DNA from: Candidatus Puniceispirillum sp.
Lineage (GTDB): Bacteria > Pseudomonadota > Alphaproteobacteria > Puniceispirillales > Puniceispirillaceae
Assembly: GCA_028383305.1 (NCBI GenBank)
Contig: JAOEVD010000003.1
Span: 69,442 to 133,441 of the forward strand
DNA length: 64,000 bases
Direction of reading: 5' to 3'
Under the pieces are notes generated by a model. It searched no databases, was not told the DNA's origin, and worked only from the letters and a program-made list of their open reading frames with translations. Made by a program: the position numbers and the translations under genes. Positions 19,664 to 31,011 of the stretch are shown here, one piece after another (position 1 is the stretch's first letter; each line of letters opens with the position of its first letter).

Positions 19664-20446
19664 TCATGAGCCGCGAATAACATCATCGGCAGGTTTCCAG
19701 ATGCCAGCATCAAAAATTTCAGCCGGCTTGAAACGTTCTTTATAGGCCATTTTGCGGCTTCCCTGCACAAAATAGCCAAGATATAGCCAATCAAGTGACA
19801 ATTCCTTGGCAATCGCGAAAAGATCAAGAACCATATAGGTTCCCAATGATCGTTCGGCCTGTTTGGTATCAAAAAAACTGTAAACGGCGCTCAATCCGTC
19901 AGATTGGAAATCGGCCAGAACGCTGCCGACAAGGCGGTTTTCTTCATCATAATGGCTAACCAGAACCGTCTCGATCGGGCTGTTATTTATCATGCTGGTA
20001 AAATCATCATGATCCATACGCGCCATCTGGCCATCATCATGCCGGCTGGTGACATAGGCCTTGAATAGCCGGTAATGCGCGTTGGTTGGATCGGGTCTTG
20101 TGATGCTGCGGGTTAGATCGCTGTTTTTCTTGAGAATACGTGTCATGTTCCGGCTGGCTTTAAACGCTGCAACATTCACGCGCCAAGGCAAACAGGCATT
20201 GCAATTTGGGCAGGCCGGTCGATAAACCCAATTTTCAACACGGCGGAAACCGGCGCGGGCAAGCCCATCATGGCAATTTGGATCAAGGGAAATATCAACA
20301 GCGATACGCTGTTCGGTCTGCCCCGCAATATAGGGGCAGTCACTGCGCATGCTAAGGCGCATGGGCAGCGGAATTTTGCGATGAAGCCGTTTATCCTGAT
20401 CCATCTTTATAGATTGCCCAAAAGGCCAAGTCCAAATCAAGGTCAA
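19664..20446 (-). CDS. Aspartate/glutamate leucyltransferase
   Basis: DGLARAGFRRVENWVYRPACPNCNACLPWRVNV; SVYSFFDTKQAERSLGTYMVLD; LGYFVQGSRKMAYKERFKPAEI. Confidence 0.92.
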   Translation of the reverse strand: MTLIWTWPFGQSIKMDQDKRLHRKIPLPMRLSMRSDCPYIAGQTEQRIAVDISLDPNCHDGLARAGFRRVENWVYRPACPNCNACLPWRVNVAAFKASRNMTRILKKNSDLTRSITRPDPTNAHYRLFKAYVTSRHDDGQMARMDHDDFTSMINNSPIETVLVSHYDEENRLVGSVLADFQSDGLSAVYSFFDTKQAERSLGTYMVLDLFAIAKELSLDWLYLGYFVQGSRKMAYKERFKPAEIFDAGIWKPADDVIRGS

Positions 20447-20471
20447 TCATATGCAAATCAGGTAATTTTTC

Positions 20472-21689
20472 CTAACTGGCGCTATCGTCGAGTTGGCGAA
20501 CCTGAAAATGCGCGGCCCGAAGCGCCGCGATAATTTTGTCAACATGATCTGGCCCCCGCGTCTCGATCACCGCATCAATCTTTGCCAGTTTGACCGGTAC
20601 GTCATAGAAAAGACGCTGATGATAGATTTCGACAATATTGCCACCACATTTGCCAATCGTTGTTGAAATCGCCGCCAACATCCCCGGTTCATCAGAAATA
20701 TCGATACGCAACCGCGCAATCCGGCCATCGACGGCCATGTTGCGATTCAAGATCGACGCCAGCAGGCGCGGGTCAATATTGCCGCCGCAAATCACCACGC
20801 CAACTTTTTTACCGGCAAATAGAGCCGGATTTGCATGAATGGCGGCAATGCCTGCCGCACCGGCACCTTCAGACACAACGCGTTGCTGTTCAATCAAGGC
20901 ACCAACAGCCCATTCAAGGTCGCGTTCATCGACCAGCAAAATCTCGTCAACTAATGCGTCAACCACCGGAAGCGTTACATCGCCTGGTTTTTTCACCGCA
21001 ATGCCTTCAGCCAAGGTTTCACCACCACAGGTGATTTTCTTGCCTTCAACTGCCAGTTTCATGCTTGGGTATAGCTCGGTCTGTACACCGTAAATCTTGA
21101 TATTAGGGCGCATATCGCGGGCGATTGTGGCAATACCGCCCATCAGGCCACCACCGCCAATCGGCACGACAAGAATATCAAGATCGGGCTGGTCAATCAG
21201 CATTTCCAGACCGGCAGTGCCTTGCCCCATCATCACCAATTCATTGTCATAGGGATGGATCAGCGTCAGGCCATGTTCCTGAATAAGCGCATTTACCGTG
21301 CCTTCGCATTCATTGAGGTTACGCCCCTCAAGAACAACCTTGGCACCAAAGGCGCGGGTGCGCGCTACTTTGGCAAAGGGAGTTTGGGCTGGCATAACAA
21401 TGGTTGCCGGAATGCCCATATGTTCGGCGTGATAGGCCACGGCTTGGGCATGATTGCCTGCCGACATGGCAATGACGCCAAGCTGGAGTTGTTTATCGTT
21501 CAAGCCAAGCATCGCATTCAGCGCACCACGCGCCTTGAATGATGATGTATGTTGCAAACATTCCAGTTTTAAAAACAGGTCGCAGCCCAAATTACGCGAT
21601 AACATTGGCGCCTCAAGCATTGGTGTGCGGATGATCTGCCCGTCCAGCCGGACGGCTGTGTCTCTGATTTGATCGGCTGTTACCGCCAT
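20472..21689 (-). CDS. ilvA: Threonine ammonia-lyase with C-terminal ACT domain
   Basis: KLECLQHTSSFKARGALNAML; PIGGGGLMGGIA; C-terminal LRIDISDEPGMLAAISTTIGKCGGNIVEIYH. Confidence 0.88.
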   Translation of the reverse strand: MAVTADQIRDTAVRLDGQIIRTPMLEAPMLSRNLGCDLFLKLECLQHTSSFKARGALNAMLGLNDKQLQLGVIAMSAGNHAQAVAYHAEHMGIPATIVMPAQTPFAKVARTRAFGAKVVLEGRNLNECEGTVNALIQEHGLTLIHPYDNELVMMGQGTAGLEMLIDQPDLDILVVPIGGGGLMGGIATIARDMRPNIKIYGVQTELYPSMKLAVEGKKITCGGETLAEGIAVKKPGDVTLPVVDALVDEILLVDERDLEWAVGALIEQQRVVSEGAGAAGIAAIHANPALFAGKKVGVVICGGNIDPRLLASILNRNMAVDGRIARLRIDISDEPGMLAAISTTIGKCGGNIVEIYHQRLFYDVPVKLAKIDAVIETRGPDHVDKIIAALRAAHFQVRQLDDSAS

Positions 21690-21938
21690 AATGTAATCCC
21701 CCCTATGGCAATCCTTCTCACGTCATGCGTTTTCACGCATTGTGGGATTAGCCACTGCCACCTTTATAAGCTGACAATATTATGGCCTTCATTTGCGTAT
21801 TTATACCAGTAAAACTGGATGATTACCGTTATCTATCTGCATAGGTAACGCGGCGATGGCCTGACAACGACCGATTATAAACAAGCTTTGCCATGGTCTG
21901 TTCCGGCACTGGGGTCTGATGGGGGAAACCACGCGCAA

Positions 21939-22973
21939 CTAGCGCCGAATCATCATTGCAATTTCAGGCGCAAAATAGGTCAAAACAGCATTGGCACCAG
22001 CGCGTTTGAAACAGGTCATGGCTTCAAGAATCGTGCGTTCACGGTCAAGCCAGCCCTTTTCGAATGACGCGCATAGCATCGAATATTCGCCCGATACCTG
22101 ATAGGCAATGCATGGCACGCCAAATTCGGCCTTGGCGCGTGCCAGAATATCCAGATAGGGCATTCCCGGTTTGACAATGACCATGTCGGCACCTTCGGCG
22201 AGATCAAGCGCGATTTCATGCATCGCTTCATCGCTATTGGCCGGATCCATTTGATAGGTGGATTTGCCTGCCTTGCCAAGCGAAGCACCAGCTCGCACCG
22301 CATCGCGGAACGGCCCGTAAAATCCAGATGCATATTTCGCCGCATAGGCCATGATTTGCACATTGTGATGCCCAGCAGCATCAAGCGCAGCGCGAATTTC
22401 GCCAACGCGGCCATCCATCATATCTGACGGGGCGATGATATCGCATCCGGCATTGGCCTGATGCACTGCCTGTTCGCACAAAACCGCAATGGTTTTGTCA
22501 TTTAAAATTTCGTCCCCATCCAGCAAACCGTCATGGCCATGCGAGGTAAAGGGGTCAAGCGCAACGTCACAGATAATGCCAAGATCGGGGAAGGCGGCTT
22601 TGACAGCGCTGACCGCACGGCAAACAAGATTATCACCATCGCGGGCAAGGCTGCCGGATTCATCTTTTAATGCTGCATCAATTGACGGGAAAATGGCGAT
22701 TGCGGGTATTGTTAATTCAACCGCTTTAGCCGCCTGTTGCAAAAGGTGATTAATCGAATAGCGGAAAACACCGGGCATGGCATCAACTGGCTCGGCCATG
22801 TTCTGTCCCTCAATCACAAAAAGAGGCCAGATAAGATCGGCGGTATCAAGGCGGGTTTCGGCAACAAGGCGACGCGAAAATGCAGTCATCCGGTTGCGCC
22901 GCATCCTTGTGGAAGGGTATTGACCTCGGCTCATGGGCTGTTTAATCCGTAGTTGATCTGAAAAACCACCCAT
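21939..22973 (-). CDS. hemB: Porphobilinogen synthase (delta-aminolevulinic acid dehydratase)
   Basis: RRNRMTAFSRRLVAETRLDTADLIWPLFVIEG; DIIAPSDMMDGRVGEIRAAL; KSTYQMDPANSDEA. Confidence 0.95.
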   Translation of the reverse strand: MGGFSDQLRIKQPMSRGQYPSTRMRRNRMTAFSRRLVAETRLDTADLIWPLFVIEGQNMAEPVDAMPGVFRYSINHLLQQAAKAVELTIPAIAIFPSIDAALKDESGSLARDGDNLVCRAVSAVKAAFPDLGIICDVALDPFTSHGHDGLLDGDEILNDKTIAVLCEQAVHQANAGCDIIAPSDMMDGRVGEIRAALDAAGHHNVQIMAYAAKYASGFYGPFRDAVRAGASLGKAGKSTYQMDPANSDEAMHEIALDLAEGADMVIVKPGMPYLDILARAKAEFGVPCIAYQVSGEYSMLCASFEKGWLDRERTILEAMTCFKRAGANAVLTYFAPEIAMMIRR

Positions 22974-23000
22974 TCATAACGATCTGGGAAGATTTCCGCA

Positions 23001-24062
23001 ATGCCACAGGCGCATATTCATTTCGACGTTATTAACGGCGCCGGTCTTGTCACGCTTGATCGGGCAAAGGCGTTGAATGCGCTGACCGTCGAGATGGTGA
23101 CTGATTTACGGCAGGTTCTGCTTGGCTGGCGTGATGATCCAGCGATCAGCCATGTGGTGATTGCCAGCAGTGCGCCGCGCGCTTTTTGCGCTGGCGGTGA
23201 CATCCGGCAGGCGCGCGAAACCATCATCGCCAAAGGTTTTGACGAGGCAGATGGGTTTTTTCGGGGCGAATATTTGGTTAATCTGGCAATTGCCGAATTT
23301 GGTAAGCCGATTATTGCACTTTGCGATGGTGTTGTTATGGGTGGCGGTGCTGGTCTTGCCGAACATTGCACCCATATCATCATGAGTGAAACGACACGTT
23401 TTGCGATGCCGGAAACCAGCATTGGCCTATTTCCTGATGTGGGGGCAAGCCTGTTTCTTGGCCGGTGTCCTTTGCCAGTTGCCCGATTGCTTGGCATGAC
23501 CGGATATATCATTCATGGTGCTGATTGCATGATGCTTGGCCTTGCCACATCAATGGTTGCCTCTGAACAGATGGTAGGATTGAAACAATCACTTCTTAAT
23601 TGCACCGCATCTGAAATTGATCAGGTTATTGTTGACTTTAAAATGGATCCGGGGGTGCCAGCCCTAAACCATCATATGCCGGTAATTAACCGGATTTTTG
23701 GGGGGGATGTGACCCCTGAACAGATGCAGGAACGCGCCGAAGATATGGCGTTAATGCGGCCGAATGATAAACTTGTTAGCCATGTTGTAACGGCCTTTGC
23801 CACGCGTTGTCCGGTCTCGATCAAGCTGTTTTGGCGTTTGTTGCAAATGTCCGATGGCATCACCGATATTGGCGCGGCGCTAACACTTGATTACCATCTT
23901 GCGATGAGCATGATTCGGCGTGGCGATTATATCGAAGGCGTTCGTGCGGTTCTGGTTGATCGGGATAATGCGCCAAAATGGTCGCCAAACCGCCTTGTGC
24001 TTGTTGATAAGGCTTTATTGGATGCGCTTTTTGACGAAAACGGCTTGCCGCCCTTGTGTTAA
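23001..24062 (+). CDS. Enoyl-CoA hydratase/isomerase family, likely 3-hydroxyisobutyryl-CoA hydrolase
   Basis: LDRAKALNALTVEMVTDLR; RAFCAGGDIRQ; GGGAGLAEHCTHIIMSETTRFAMPETSIGLFPDVGASLFL. Confidence 0.88.
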   Translation: MPQAHIHFDVINGAGLVTLDRAKALNALTVEMVTDLRQVLLGWRDDPAISHVVIASSAPRAFCAGGDIRQARETIIAKGFDEADGFFRGEYLVNLAIAEFGKPIIALCDGVVMGGGAGLAEHCTHIIMSETTRFAMPETSIGLFPDVGASLFLGRCPLPVARLLGMTGYIIHGADCMMLGLATSMVASEQMVGLKQSLLNCTASEIDQVIVDFKMDPGVPALNHHMPVINRIFGGDVTPEQMQERAEDMALMRPNDKLVSHVVTAFATRCPVSIKLFWRLLQMSDGITDIGAALTLDYHLAMSMIRRGDYIEGVRAVLVDRDNAPKWSPNRLVLVDKALLDALFDENGLPPLC

Positions 24063-24163
24063 AGCTATTCTCAACCTAGCTTGACCCTTCTATGTCATCA
24101 TCAGGATATCGGTTAGGCCAAACCGTCACATGTGATTGTGCCGTCTTCATTAAAGGAAACCCG

Positions 24164-25480
24164 ATGCGTTTAAGTCAGTATTTTTTGCCGGTTCTAAAAG
24201 AAACCCCGAAAGAGGCACAGATTGCCTCGCATCGTCTGATGCTGCGTGCGGGGATGATTCAGCAATCGAGTGCCGGAATCTATTCATGGTTGCCGCTTGG
24301 CAAGCGCGTTGTTGACAAGATTGCTACAATCGTTCGCGAAGAACAGGATCGTTCCGGCGCATTGGAAATTTTGATGCCGACCCTGCAACCAGCTGAAATC
24401 TGGCAGGAATCGGGGCGTTATGATGATTATGGTGCGGAAATGCTTCGCGTCAAAGACCGACATGATCGCGATATGCTTTATGGGCCAACCAATGAAGAAC
24501 AGGTTACCGATATTTTCCGGTCGCATGTCCGCAGCTATAAAGCGCTGCCGCTGAATCTTTATCATATCCAGTGGAAATTCCGCGATGAGGTGCGCCCGCG
24601 TTTTGGCACTATGCGTGGCCGTGAATTCTTGATGAAAGATGCTTATTCTTTCGATCTTGATGCTGATACCGCACGCACAGCCTATAATAAAATGTTTGTT
24701 TCCTATCTGAAAACGTTTGCGCGGATGGGACTGACAGCGATTCCGATGGAGGCCGACACGGGTCCAATCGGCGGCGATATGAGCCATGAATTCATCATTC
24801 TGGCCGAAACCGGCGAAAGCGGCGTTTATTTCCATAAAGATTGGTTAAAGGCCGATCTGCTTGCCGAAATCGACTATGACGTCGATTTGCAGCCTTTTGT
24901 AGATAAATTCACATCAATTTATGCGCGCGCCGATGAAAAGCATGATCCGGCAACCTGTCCGGTAGATGATGTTGAGTTAATGACCATGCGCGGCATTGAA
25001 ATTGGCCATATCTTTTATTTCGGCACCAAATATTCGGCGGCAATGGGCGCGGTGGTCTCGGGGCCTGATGGCAAAAACGTTCCGGTTCATATGGGGTCTT
25101 ACGGCATTGGCGTTTCGCGCCTTGTTGGCGGCATTATCGAAGCAAGTCACGATGATAAGGGCATAATCTGGCCTGACTCCGTTGCACCATTCGGTGTTGC
25201 CGTGGTGAATCTAAAGTCGGGCGATTCGGTTTGTGATGCCGCCAGCCAGTCATTATATGACCAGCTTGCCGCGGCAGGATGTGATCCGCTGATTGATGAC
25301 CGTGATGAACGCCCGGGGGCAAAGCTTGCAGCCATGGATTTGATTGGTATTCCGTGGCAGATTGTTGTTGGACCACGCGGTATGGATAATGGCGTGGTTG
25401 AGGTGAAACGGCGTAAAACTGGTGAAACCAGCGAGGTGTCTCCTGAAGCTGCCTTGGCCATGGTTTGTGCCAAATCATAG
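24164..25480 (+). CDS. proS: Prolyl-tRNA synthetase
   Basis: [65 protein letters not shown]. Confidence 0.96.
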   Translation: MRLSQYFLPVLKETPKEAQIASHRLMLRAGMIQQSSAGIYSWLPLGKRVVDKIATIVREEQDRSGALEILMPTLQPAEIWQESGRYDDYGAEMLRVKDRHDRDMLYGPTNEEQVTDIFRSHVRSYKALPLNLYHIQWKFRDEVRPRFGTMRGREFLMKDAYSFDLDADTARTAYNKMFVSYLKTFARMGLTAIPMEADTGPIGGDMSHEFIILAETGESGVYFHKDWLKADLLAEIDYDVDLQPFVDKFTSIYARADEKHDPATCPVDDVELMTMRGIEIGHIFYFGTKYSAAMGAVVSGPDGKNVPVHMGSYGIGVSRLVGGIIEASHDDKGIIWPDSVAPFGVAVVNLKSGDSVCDAASQSLYDQLAAAGCDPLIDDRDERPGAKLAAMDLIGIPWQIVVGPRGMDNGVVEVKRRKTGETSEVSPEAALAMVCAKS

Positions 25481-25537
25481 GCCAGGCTATAACGCCATAA
25501 TCGGCAGGAACCTGATAAAGGCGAAAAGGGCGGTTTA

Positions 25538-26794
25538 ATGTGGTATTTTTTCTCTCCGGTTGAACGGATGCTGGCGTTTCGCTATGTGCGATCGCGCCGC
25601 GCCGAAGGGTTTATTTCGGTCATTGCCTGGTTTTCACTTGCCGGTATCACGCTTGGCGTTGCCACATTGATTGTTGTCATGTCAGTGATGAACGGGTTTC
25701 GCGCTGAATTGGTTGGCCGTATTTTGGGGCTAAATGGTCATGTTGCGGTTTATTCAAAACAGGCAGGTGGCATTGCTGATTTTGATCAGCTTGCCCTAAA
25801 AATCACCGACATGCCTGATGTGATTGCGGTGACGCCGCAAATTGAAGGCCAGGTCATGGCAACCCAGAACCGGGTTAGCATTGGCGCGGTGGTGCGCGGC
25901 GTGCGCTGGTCAGATTTGGCGGTTCGCAAACCGCTATGGGATTCGCTTGATGAAGGTGATATCAACCGGTTTCGCGATGAAAATGGTGTTTTAATTGGTC
26001 GTGAGATGGCGTTTAAGCTTGGCGTGAAGGCAGGCGATAGCGTCACGCTGACAACCGCCAAGGGCAAGGCCACGGCCTTTGGCACGGTGCCAACAAGGCG
26101 GAAATTCAAAATAGCCGGCGTGTTTCATGTCGGCATGTATGAATATGATTCCAGCTTTGTTTTTATGCCACTTGATCTGTCAGCGGCCTTTCTTGGCTAT
26201 GAAAAAAGCGTGTCTGGTCTTGAAATCTATGTGTCAGCCCCAGAACAGATTGCAACGCTCCGTCAATCGGTCACACAAACCGTCGGGACTGATTTGCGGG
26301 TTTTTGACTGGATTGACCGAAACCGCAGTTTCCTGAATGCGCTTCGGGTTGAACGCAATGTGATGTTTTTGATTTTGACGTTGATTATCCTTGTTGCCAC
26401 CTTTAACATTATTTCATCCATGATCATGCTTGTGCGGTCAAAAAATGCCGATATTGCGGTTTTGCGCACCATGGGCGCCAGCGGCGGCAATATCATGCGG
26501 ATCTTTTTGATGACAGGGGCAAGCATTGGCATTGTCGGTACGTTTGCTGGAACCGTCGTTGGCATGCTTTTTTGTTGGAATATTGATACAATCAAACAGG
26601 CCATCGAAAGCCTGTCAGGAGCCGAATTATTTGCTGCTGAAATCTATTTCCTGTCGAACCTGCCAGCCAAAGTTGATCCGCAAGAAGTATTGATGGTGGT
26701 GCTGATGGCACTTGGTCTATCTTTCCTTGCCAGCCTATATCCGGCATGGCGGGCATCGCGAATCGCACCGGCCGAGGCATTGCGCTATGAATAA
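25538..26794 (+). CDS. Lipoprotein-releasing ABC transporter permease (LolC/LolE family)
   Basis: FRYVRSRRAEGFISVIAWFSLAGITLGVATLIVVMSVMNGFRAELVGRILGLNGH; FtsX-like C-terminus. Confidence 0.93.
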   Translation: MWYFFSPVERMLAFRYVRSRRAEGFISVIAWFSLAGITLGVATLIVVMSVMNGFRAELVGRILGLNGHVAVYSKQAGGIADFDQLALKITDMPDVIAVTPQIEGQVMATQNRVSIGAVVRGVRWSDLAVRKPLWDSLDEGDINRFRDENGVLIGREMAFKLGVKAGDSVTLTTAKGKATAFGTVPTRRKFKIAGVFHVGMYEYDSSFVFMPLDLSAAFLGYEKSVSGLEIYVSAPEQIATLRQSVTQTVGTDLRVFDWIDRNRSFLNALRVERNVMFLILTLIILVATFNIISSMIMLVRSKNADIAVLRTMGASGGNIMRIFLMTGASIGIVGTFAGTVVGMLFCWNIDTIKQAIESLSGAELFAAEIYFLSNLPAKVDPQEVLMVVLMALGLSFLASLYPAWRASRIAPAEALRYE

Positions 26795-27494
26795 TCCACC
26801 AGAGATGCAAACACCCGCGCCTTTGTTGGAATTACGCAATGTTCAGCGAAGCTATCTTCAAGGCACGGTCAAGCTGGATGTGCTGAATAATGCCAGCCTT
26901 TCGGTTCGTGCTGGCGAAATGAAAGCGCTTGTTGGGCCGTCAGGTTCGGGAAAATCAACATTTTTGAATATTGCCGGTCTTTTGGAACGCCCCGATGCCG
27001 GTGAGGTTTTGATTGATGGCGTCGATGCTGGTAAACTTGGCCGTGGAAAGCGGGGCAATCTGCGCCGAAGCCATATCGGGTTTGTGTTTCAATTTCACCG
27101 TCTTTTGCCAGAATTTTCGGCGCTTGAAAATGTGATGATTCCGCAAATGCTGAACGGGCTTGATCGGAATGAGGCGGCAACACGTGCCGAACAATTGCTG
27201 GCAATGGTTGGATTGCAAGCACGCGCCGATCACCGGCCCGGTCTGTTATCGGGTGGTGAGCAGCAACGTGTTGCGATTGCCCGATCAGTGGCAAATGCGC
27301 CGCGGGTATTGCTGGCTGACGAGCCAACCGGCAATCTAGACCCTGACACGGCAAAAGACGTGTTTCATCATTTGGCGACGATTACGCGGACAACCGGTAC
27401 GGCGGCACTGGTGGTAACGCATAACCAGCAATTGGCTTTGAATATGGATTCAATTCTGACCATTAGTGACGGTAAAATCATCTCAATTGGCTAG
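26787..27494 (+). CDS. lolD: Lipoprotein-releasing ABC transporter ATP-binding protein
   Basis: Walker [10 protein letters not shown]; signature [15 protein letters not shown]; Walker [16 protein letters not shown] overlaps the permease stop. Confidence 0.93.
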   Translation: MNNPPEMQTPAPLLELRNVQRSYLQGTVKLDVLNNASLSVRAGEMKALVGPSGSGKSTFLNIAGLLERPDAGEVLIDGVDAGKLGRGKRGNLRRSHIGFVFQFHRLLPEFSALENVMIPQMLNGLDRNEAATRAEQLLAMVGLQARADHRPGLLSGGEQQRVAIARSVANAPRVLLADEPTGNLDPDTAKDVFHHLATITRTTGTAALVVTHNQQLALNMDSILTISDGKIISIG

Positions 27495-27552
27495 CTTTCC
27501 CTGCTGCGTTTAGGGTAGGGTTTGCGCACGCCTGATTTATTGCCGAAAGCCC

Positions 27553-30500
27553 GTGATGCCAGCCAATTTTGTCCATCTTAGACTGCATAGCGCCTATTCG
27601 CTGGCCGAATCGACGTTGCGAATCAAAAGCCTGTCGGGGCTGATTGCCGATGATCGCCAGCCCGCCGCAGCGATCACCGATACCAATAATATGTTTGGCG
27701 CGCTGGAATTTGCCCAAACGCTAATCGGTGCCGGTATCCAGCCGATTATGGGAACCCAGCTCAATCTGGAAGATGCGCAGGGGCAGGGCGAAATCGTGCT
27801 TCTGGCTCAAACCGATCTTGGCTATACCAATCTTTCGAAATTATTGTCCAAAACATTGCTTAACGCTGATGCGGTTCATGACCCGTCATGTTTGCTTGAC
27901 GATCTCGAAGCGCATGCCGAAGGGCTCATTCTTTTAAGTGGCGGCGCTTTGGCTGGTTTTGTTGGCGCGCCCGCCTGTGATGGCAGACCAACATTGGCGG
28001 CGGCACGCGCTGACCGGCTGGCGGCGATTTTTGGTGATCGGTTCTATATTGAGTTACAGCGTCATGGCCTTGGCGTTGAACGCACGGCCGAACCGTATCT
28101 GCTGGAAATTGCCGATCGGTTGAATTTGCCACTAGTGGCGACAAATGACTGCCGGTTTGAAAACGCAGCGATGAGTCAGCCACATGACACGCTTGTTTGT
28201 ATTGGCACTGGCCGTAAATTTTCCGAAACAAATAGACCGCGTTTCTCACCCGAGCATTACTTTAAAACAGCTGCCCAAATGTCCGAATTATTTCAAGATA
28301 TTCCTGAGGCAATTTTAAACACATTGGTGATCGCCAAACGTTGTAGCACAATGGCAAGGCAGCGCGATCCGATCTTGCCACCTTTTGAATCAGCCGATGG
28401 CCGCAATGAAGAGGATGAATTAACCGCGCAGGCCGAAGCAGGATTGCAAAGCCGTTTGTTGCGCTATGTTTATGACGACAGCAGGGATGAGGCGGCGCGC
28501 GCGGTGATCGCAAAGCCCTATTTTGACCGCTTGGCCTTTGAGTTGAATGTGATCAAACAAATGGGCTTCCCGGGTTATTTTCTGATCGTTGCCGATTTTA
28601 TCCAATGGGCAAAGGCGCAGAATATTCCGGTTGGGCCCGGTCGTGGTTCAGGTGCGGGTTCGGTGGTGGCATGGGCGCTGTTGATTACCGATCTTGACCC
28701 ATTGAAATGGGGCTTGCTGTTTGAACGGTTTTTGAATCCTGAGCGAGTTTCAATGCCTGATTTTGATATTGATTTTTGTCAGGATCGGCGCGACGAGGTG
28801 ATTAGCTATGTTCAAGAGAAATATGGACATGACAAGGTTGCGCAAATCATCACCTTTGGATCTTTGCAGGCGCGTGCCGCGCTTCGCGATGTGGGGCGTG
28901 TTCTTGAGATGCCCTATGGTCAGGTTGACCGGATTGCAAAGATGATTCCCAATAACCCCGCTAAACAAACGACGATTGCGCAAGCGGTCGCTTCGGAGGA
29001 GGAATTGCGCAAACAACGCCGTGAAGATGAGCAGGTTGCTGATTTGATTGATGTGTCAATGAAGCTTGAGGGGCTTTATCGGCACGCCTCGACGCATGCG
29101 GCGGGTTTGGTGATCGGTGACCGACCTCTTGCCGAGCTGGTGCCGCTTTATCGTGACCCGCGATCGGATATGCCGGTAACACAATTCAATATGAAATGGG
29201 TTGAAAAGGCGGGGCTTGTCAAATTTGACTTTCTAGGTTTGAAAACCCTGACCGTTTTGCAACGAGCTGTTGAATTTATTGGCAAGCGGGGCATTGAACT
29301 TGATCTTGGTGCAATCCCGCTTGATGACAAGCTGACCTTTGATATGCTGTCGAATGGTGACACGGTTGGCGTGTTCCAGCTGGAATCCAGCGGCATGCGC
29401 GACGTGCTTCGCGGGCTAAAGCCTGACCGGTTTGAAGATATTATTGCGGTTGTGGCACTTTACCGCCCAGGCCCGATGGAAAATATCAAAGATTATGTCG
29501 CGCGAAAGCATGATCCATCAGAAATCACCTATATGCATCCCGACCTCGAACCGGTTCTGGCCGAAACTTATGGCATTATGATCTATCAGGAACAGGTGCA
29601 GCAGGCGGCACGTATACTTGCCAATTACACGCTTGGTGCAGCCGATATTTTGCGCCGTGCGATGGGAAAAAAGATCAAAGAGGAAATGGATGAGCAGCGC
29701 CAAATTTTCATTACTGGTGCAACAAAACATGGCTTGTCCAAACAATTGGCATCGGATGTGTTTGAACAGATCGCGGCCTTTGCTGGTTATGGCTTCAACA
29801 AATCGCACGCGGCGGCCTATGCGCTGGTGTCCTATCAAACGGCCTATCTGAAGGCGAATTACCCTGTCGAGTTCCTGGCTGCCTCAATGGCGCTTGATGC
29901 GGGTAATACTGAAAAACTGGCAGTATTCCGGCAAGAATGTCAGCAAAAGAACATTGGCGTTCTGCCGCCTGATATCAATAAATCATCATCAGGATTTGCG
30001 GTTGAGGAGGTAGCTTCGGCTGAAGGTACGCTGGAATTAGCGGTTCGCTATGCCCTGTCTGCGATTAAAAATGTTGGCGCTGAGGCGATGAGCCGTCTAA
30101 CCAAAATCCGAAAAGCCGATGGGGCTTTCACCTCATTGAAGGATCTTTTGCAAAGATTACCGCGTGAGGTGGTTAACCGGCGCCAGATGGAAAATCTTGT
30201 GCGGGCAGGGGCGCTTGATAAAATTCACGGCAATCGCCGCGAATTGATCGAAAATATGGATTTAATCCTATCGCATGCCGATGCGATGCGCCGCGAAGCC
30301 GAGTCCAATCAGGTTAGCCTTTTTGGTGGTGATTCGGATGTGATTGATGACTGTATCCGCCTTCGCGAAACCAATGATTGGGCGGGTATGGATCGCTTGA
30401 AAGAAGAATTTGACGCGCTTGGTCTCTATTTGTCGGCGCACCCGCTTGATAGCTATGCCAGCCAGCTTGGACGGCTTCGGGTTACATCACATGCGGCGTT

Positions 30501-31011
30501 AAATGATTTGGTGACGGCAGGACAGGCACCGCAACGCGTTAATCTTGCCGGTTCGGTGACGGCAAAGCAGGTGCGTGTTTCGCAACGCGGCAATCGGTTT
30601 GCCTTTGTTCAATTTACCGATCAGACCGGCGTTTTTGAAGTGACCTTCTTTTCAGATGTTCTTGCCGAAGCAAATGACCTTCTTGATTTGGAAAAGCCCT
30701 TGCTGATTTCAGCCAATTTGAAGGTCGAAGATAACGGGCCGCGCCTGTTAGCTGCGCGCGTTCAACTGCTTGATGATGCTATTGCCGCGTGGCATGGCGG
30801 CGTGGCTTTGTGGGTGCAGGATGAAAAGCCGTTGAAATCACTGAAAGAAGCCTTGAAATCGGACGGGCCGGGTAAGGCTGAGGTCAAGATCCAGTTGATT
30901 GTAAAAGGACAGGAAGTCTGTATCGGGCTTCCGGGTCGTTTCAAGCTAAGCGGCGATTTGCGGCAGGAATTGCGGCGCATGCCCGGAATTTTGAATGTTC
31001 GTGAGTTATAA
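27553..31011 (+). CDS. dnaE: DNA polymerase III alpha subunit
   Basis: PHP domain FVHLRLHSAYSLAESTL; GRGSGAGSVVAWAL; MPDFDIDFCQDRRDEVI; GFNKSHAAAYALVSYQTAYLK; 1152 aa. Confidence 0.97.
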   Translation: MMPANFVHLRLHSAYSLAESTLRIKSLSGLIADDRQPAAAITDTNNMFGALEFAQTLIGAGIQPIMGTQLNLEDAQGQGEIVLLAQTDLGYTNLSKLLSKTLLNADAVHDPSCLLDDLEAHAEGLILLSGGALAGFVGAPACDGRPTLAAARADRLAAIFGDRFYIELQRHGLGVERTAEPYLLEIADRLNLPLVATNDCRFENAAMSQPHDTLVCIGTGRKFSETNRPRFSPEHYFKTAAQMSELFQDIPEAILNTLVIAKRCSTMARQRDPILPPFESADGRNEEDELTAQAEAGLQSRLLRYVYDDSRDEAARAVIAKPYFDRLAFELNVIKQMGFPGYFLIVADFIQWAKAQNIPVGPGRGSGAGSVVAWALLITDLDPLKWGLLFERFLNPERVSMPDFDIDFCQDRRDEVISYVQEKYGHDKVAQIITFGSLQARAALRDVGRVLEMPYGQVDRIAKMIPNNPAKQTTIAQAVASEEELRKQRREDEQVADLIDVSMKLEGLYRHASTHAAGLVIGDRPLAELVPLYRDPRSDMPVTQFNMKWVEKAGLVKFDFLGLKTLTVLQRAVEFIGKRGIELDLGAIPLDDKLTFDMLSNGDTVGVFQLESSGMRDVLRGLKPDRFEDIIAVVALYRPGPMENIKDYVARKHDPSEITYMHPDLEPVLAETYGIMIYQEQVQQAARILANYTLGAADILRRAMGKKIKEEMDEQRQIFITGATKHGLSKQLASDVFEQIAAFAGYGFNKSHAAAYALVSYQTAYLKANYPVEFLAASMALDAGNTEKLAVFRQECQQKNIGVLPPDINKSSSGFAVEEVASAEGTLELAVRYALSAIKNVGAEAMSRLTKIRKADGAFTSLKDLLQRLPREVVNRRQMENLVRAGALDKIHGNRRELIENMDLILSHADAMRREAESNQVSLFGGDSDVIDDCIRLRETNDWAGMDRLKEEFDALGLYLSAHPLDSYASQLGRLRVTSHAALNDLVTAGQAPQRVNLAGSVTAKQVRVSQRGNRFAFVQFTDQTGVFEVTFFSDVLAEANDLLDLEKPLLISANLKVEDNGPRLLAARVQLLDDAIAAWHGGVALWVQDEKPLKSLKEALKSDGPGKAEVKIQLIVKGQEVCIGLPGRFKLSGDLRQELRRMPGILNVREL

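Noticed and set aside
4645-21689. Duplicate ilvA (two threonine dehydratase genes) as a recent duplication
   Set aside because: The 339-aa and 405-aa proteins are divergent and differ in C-terminal domains, so they look like ordinary paralogues.
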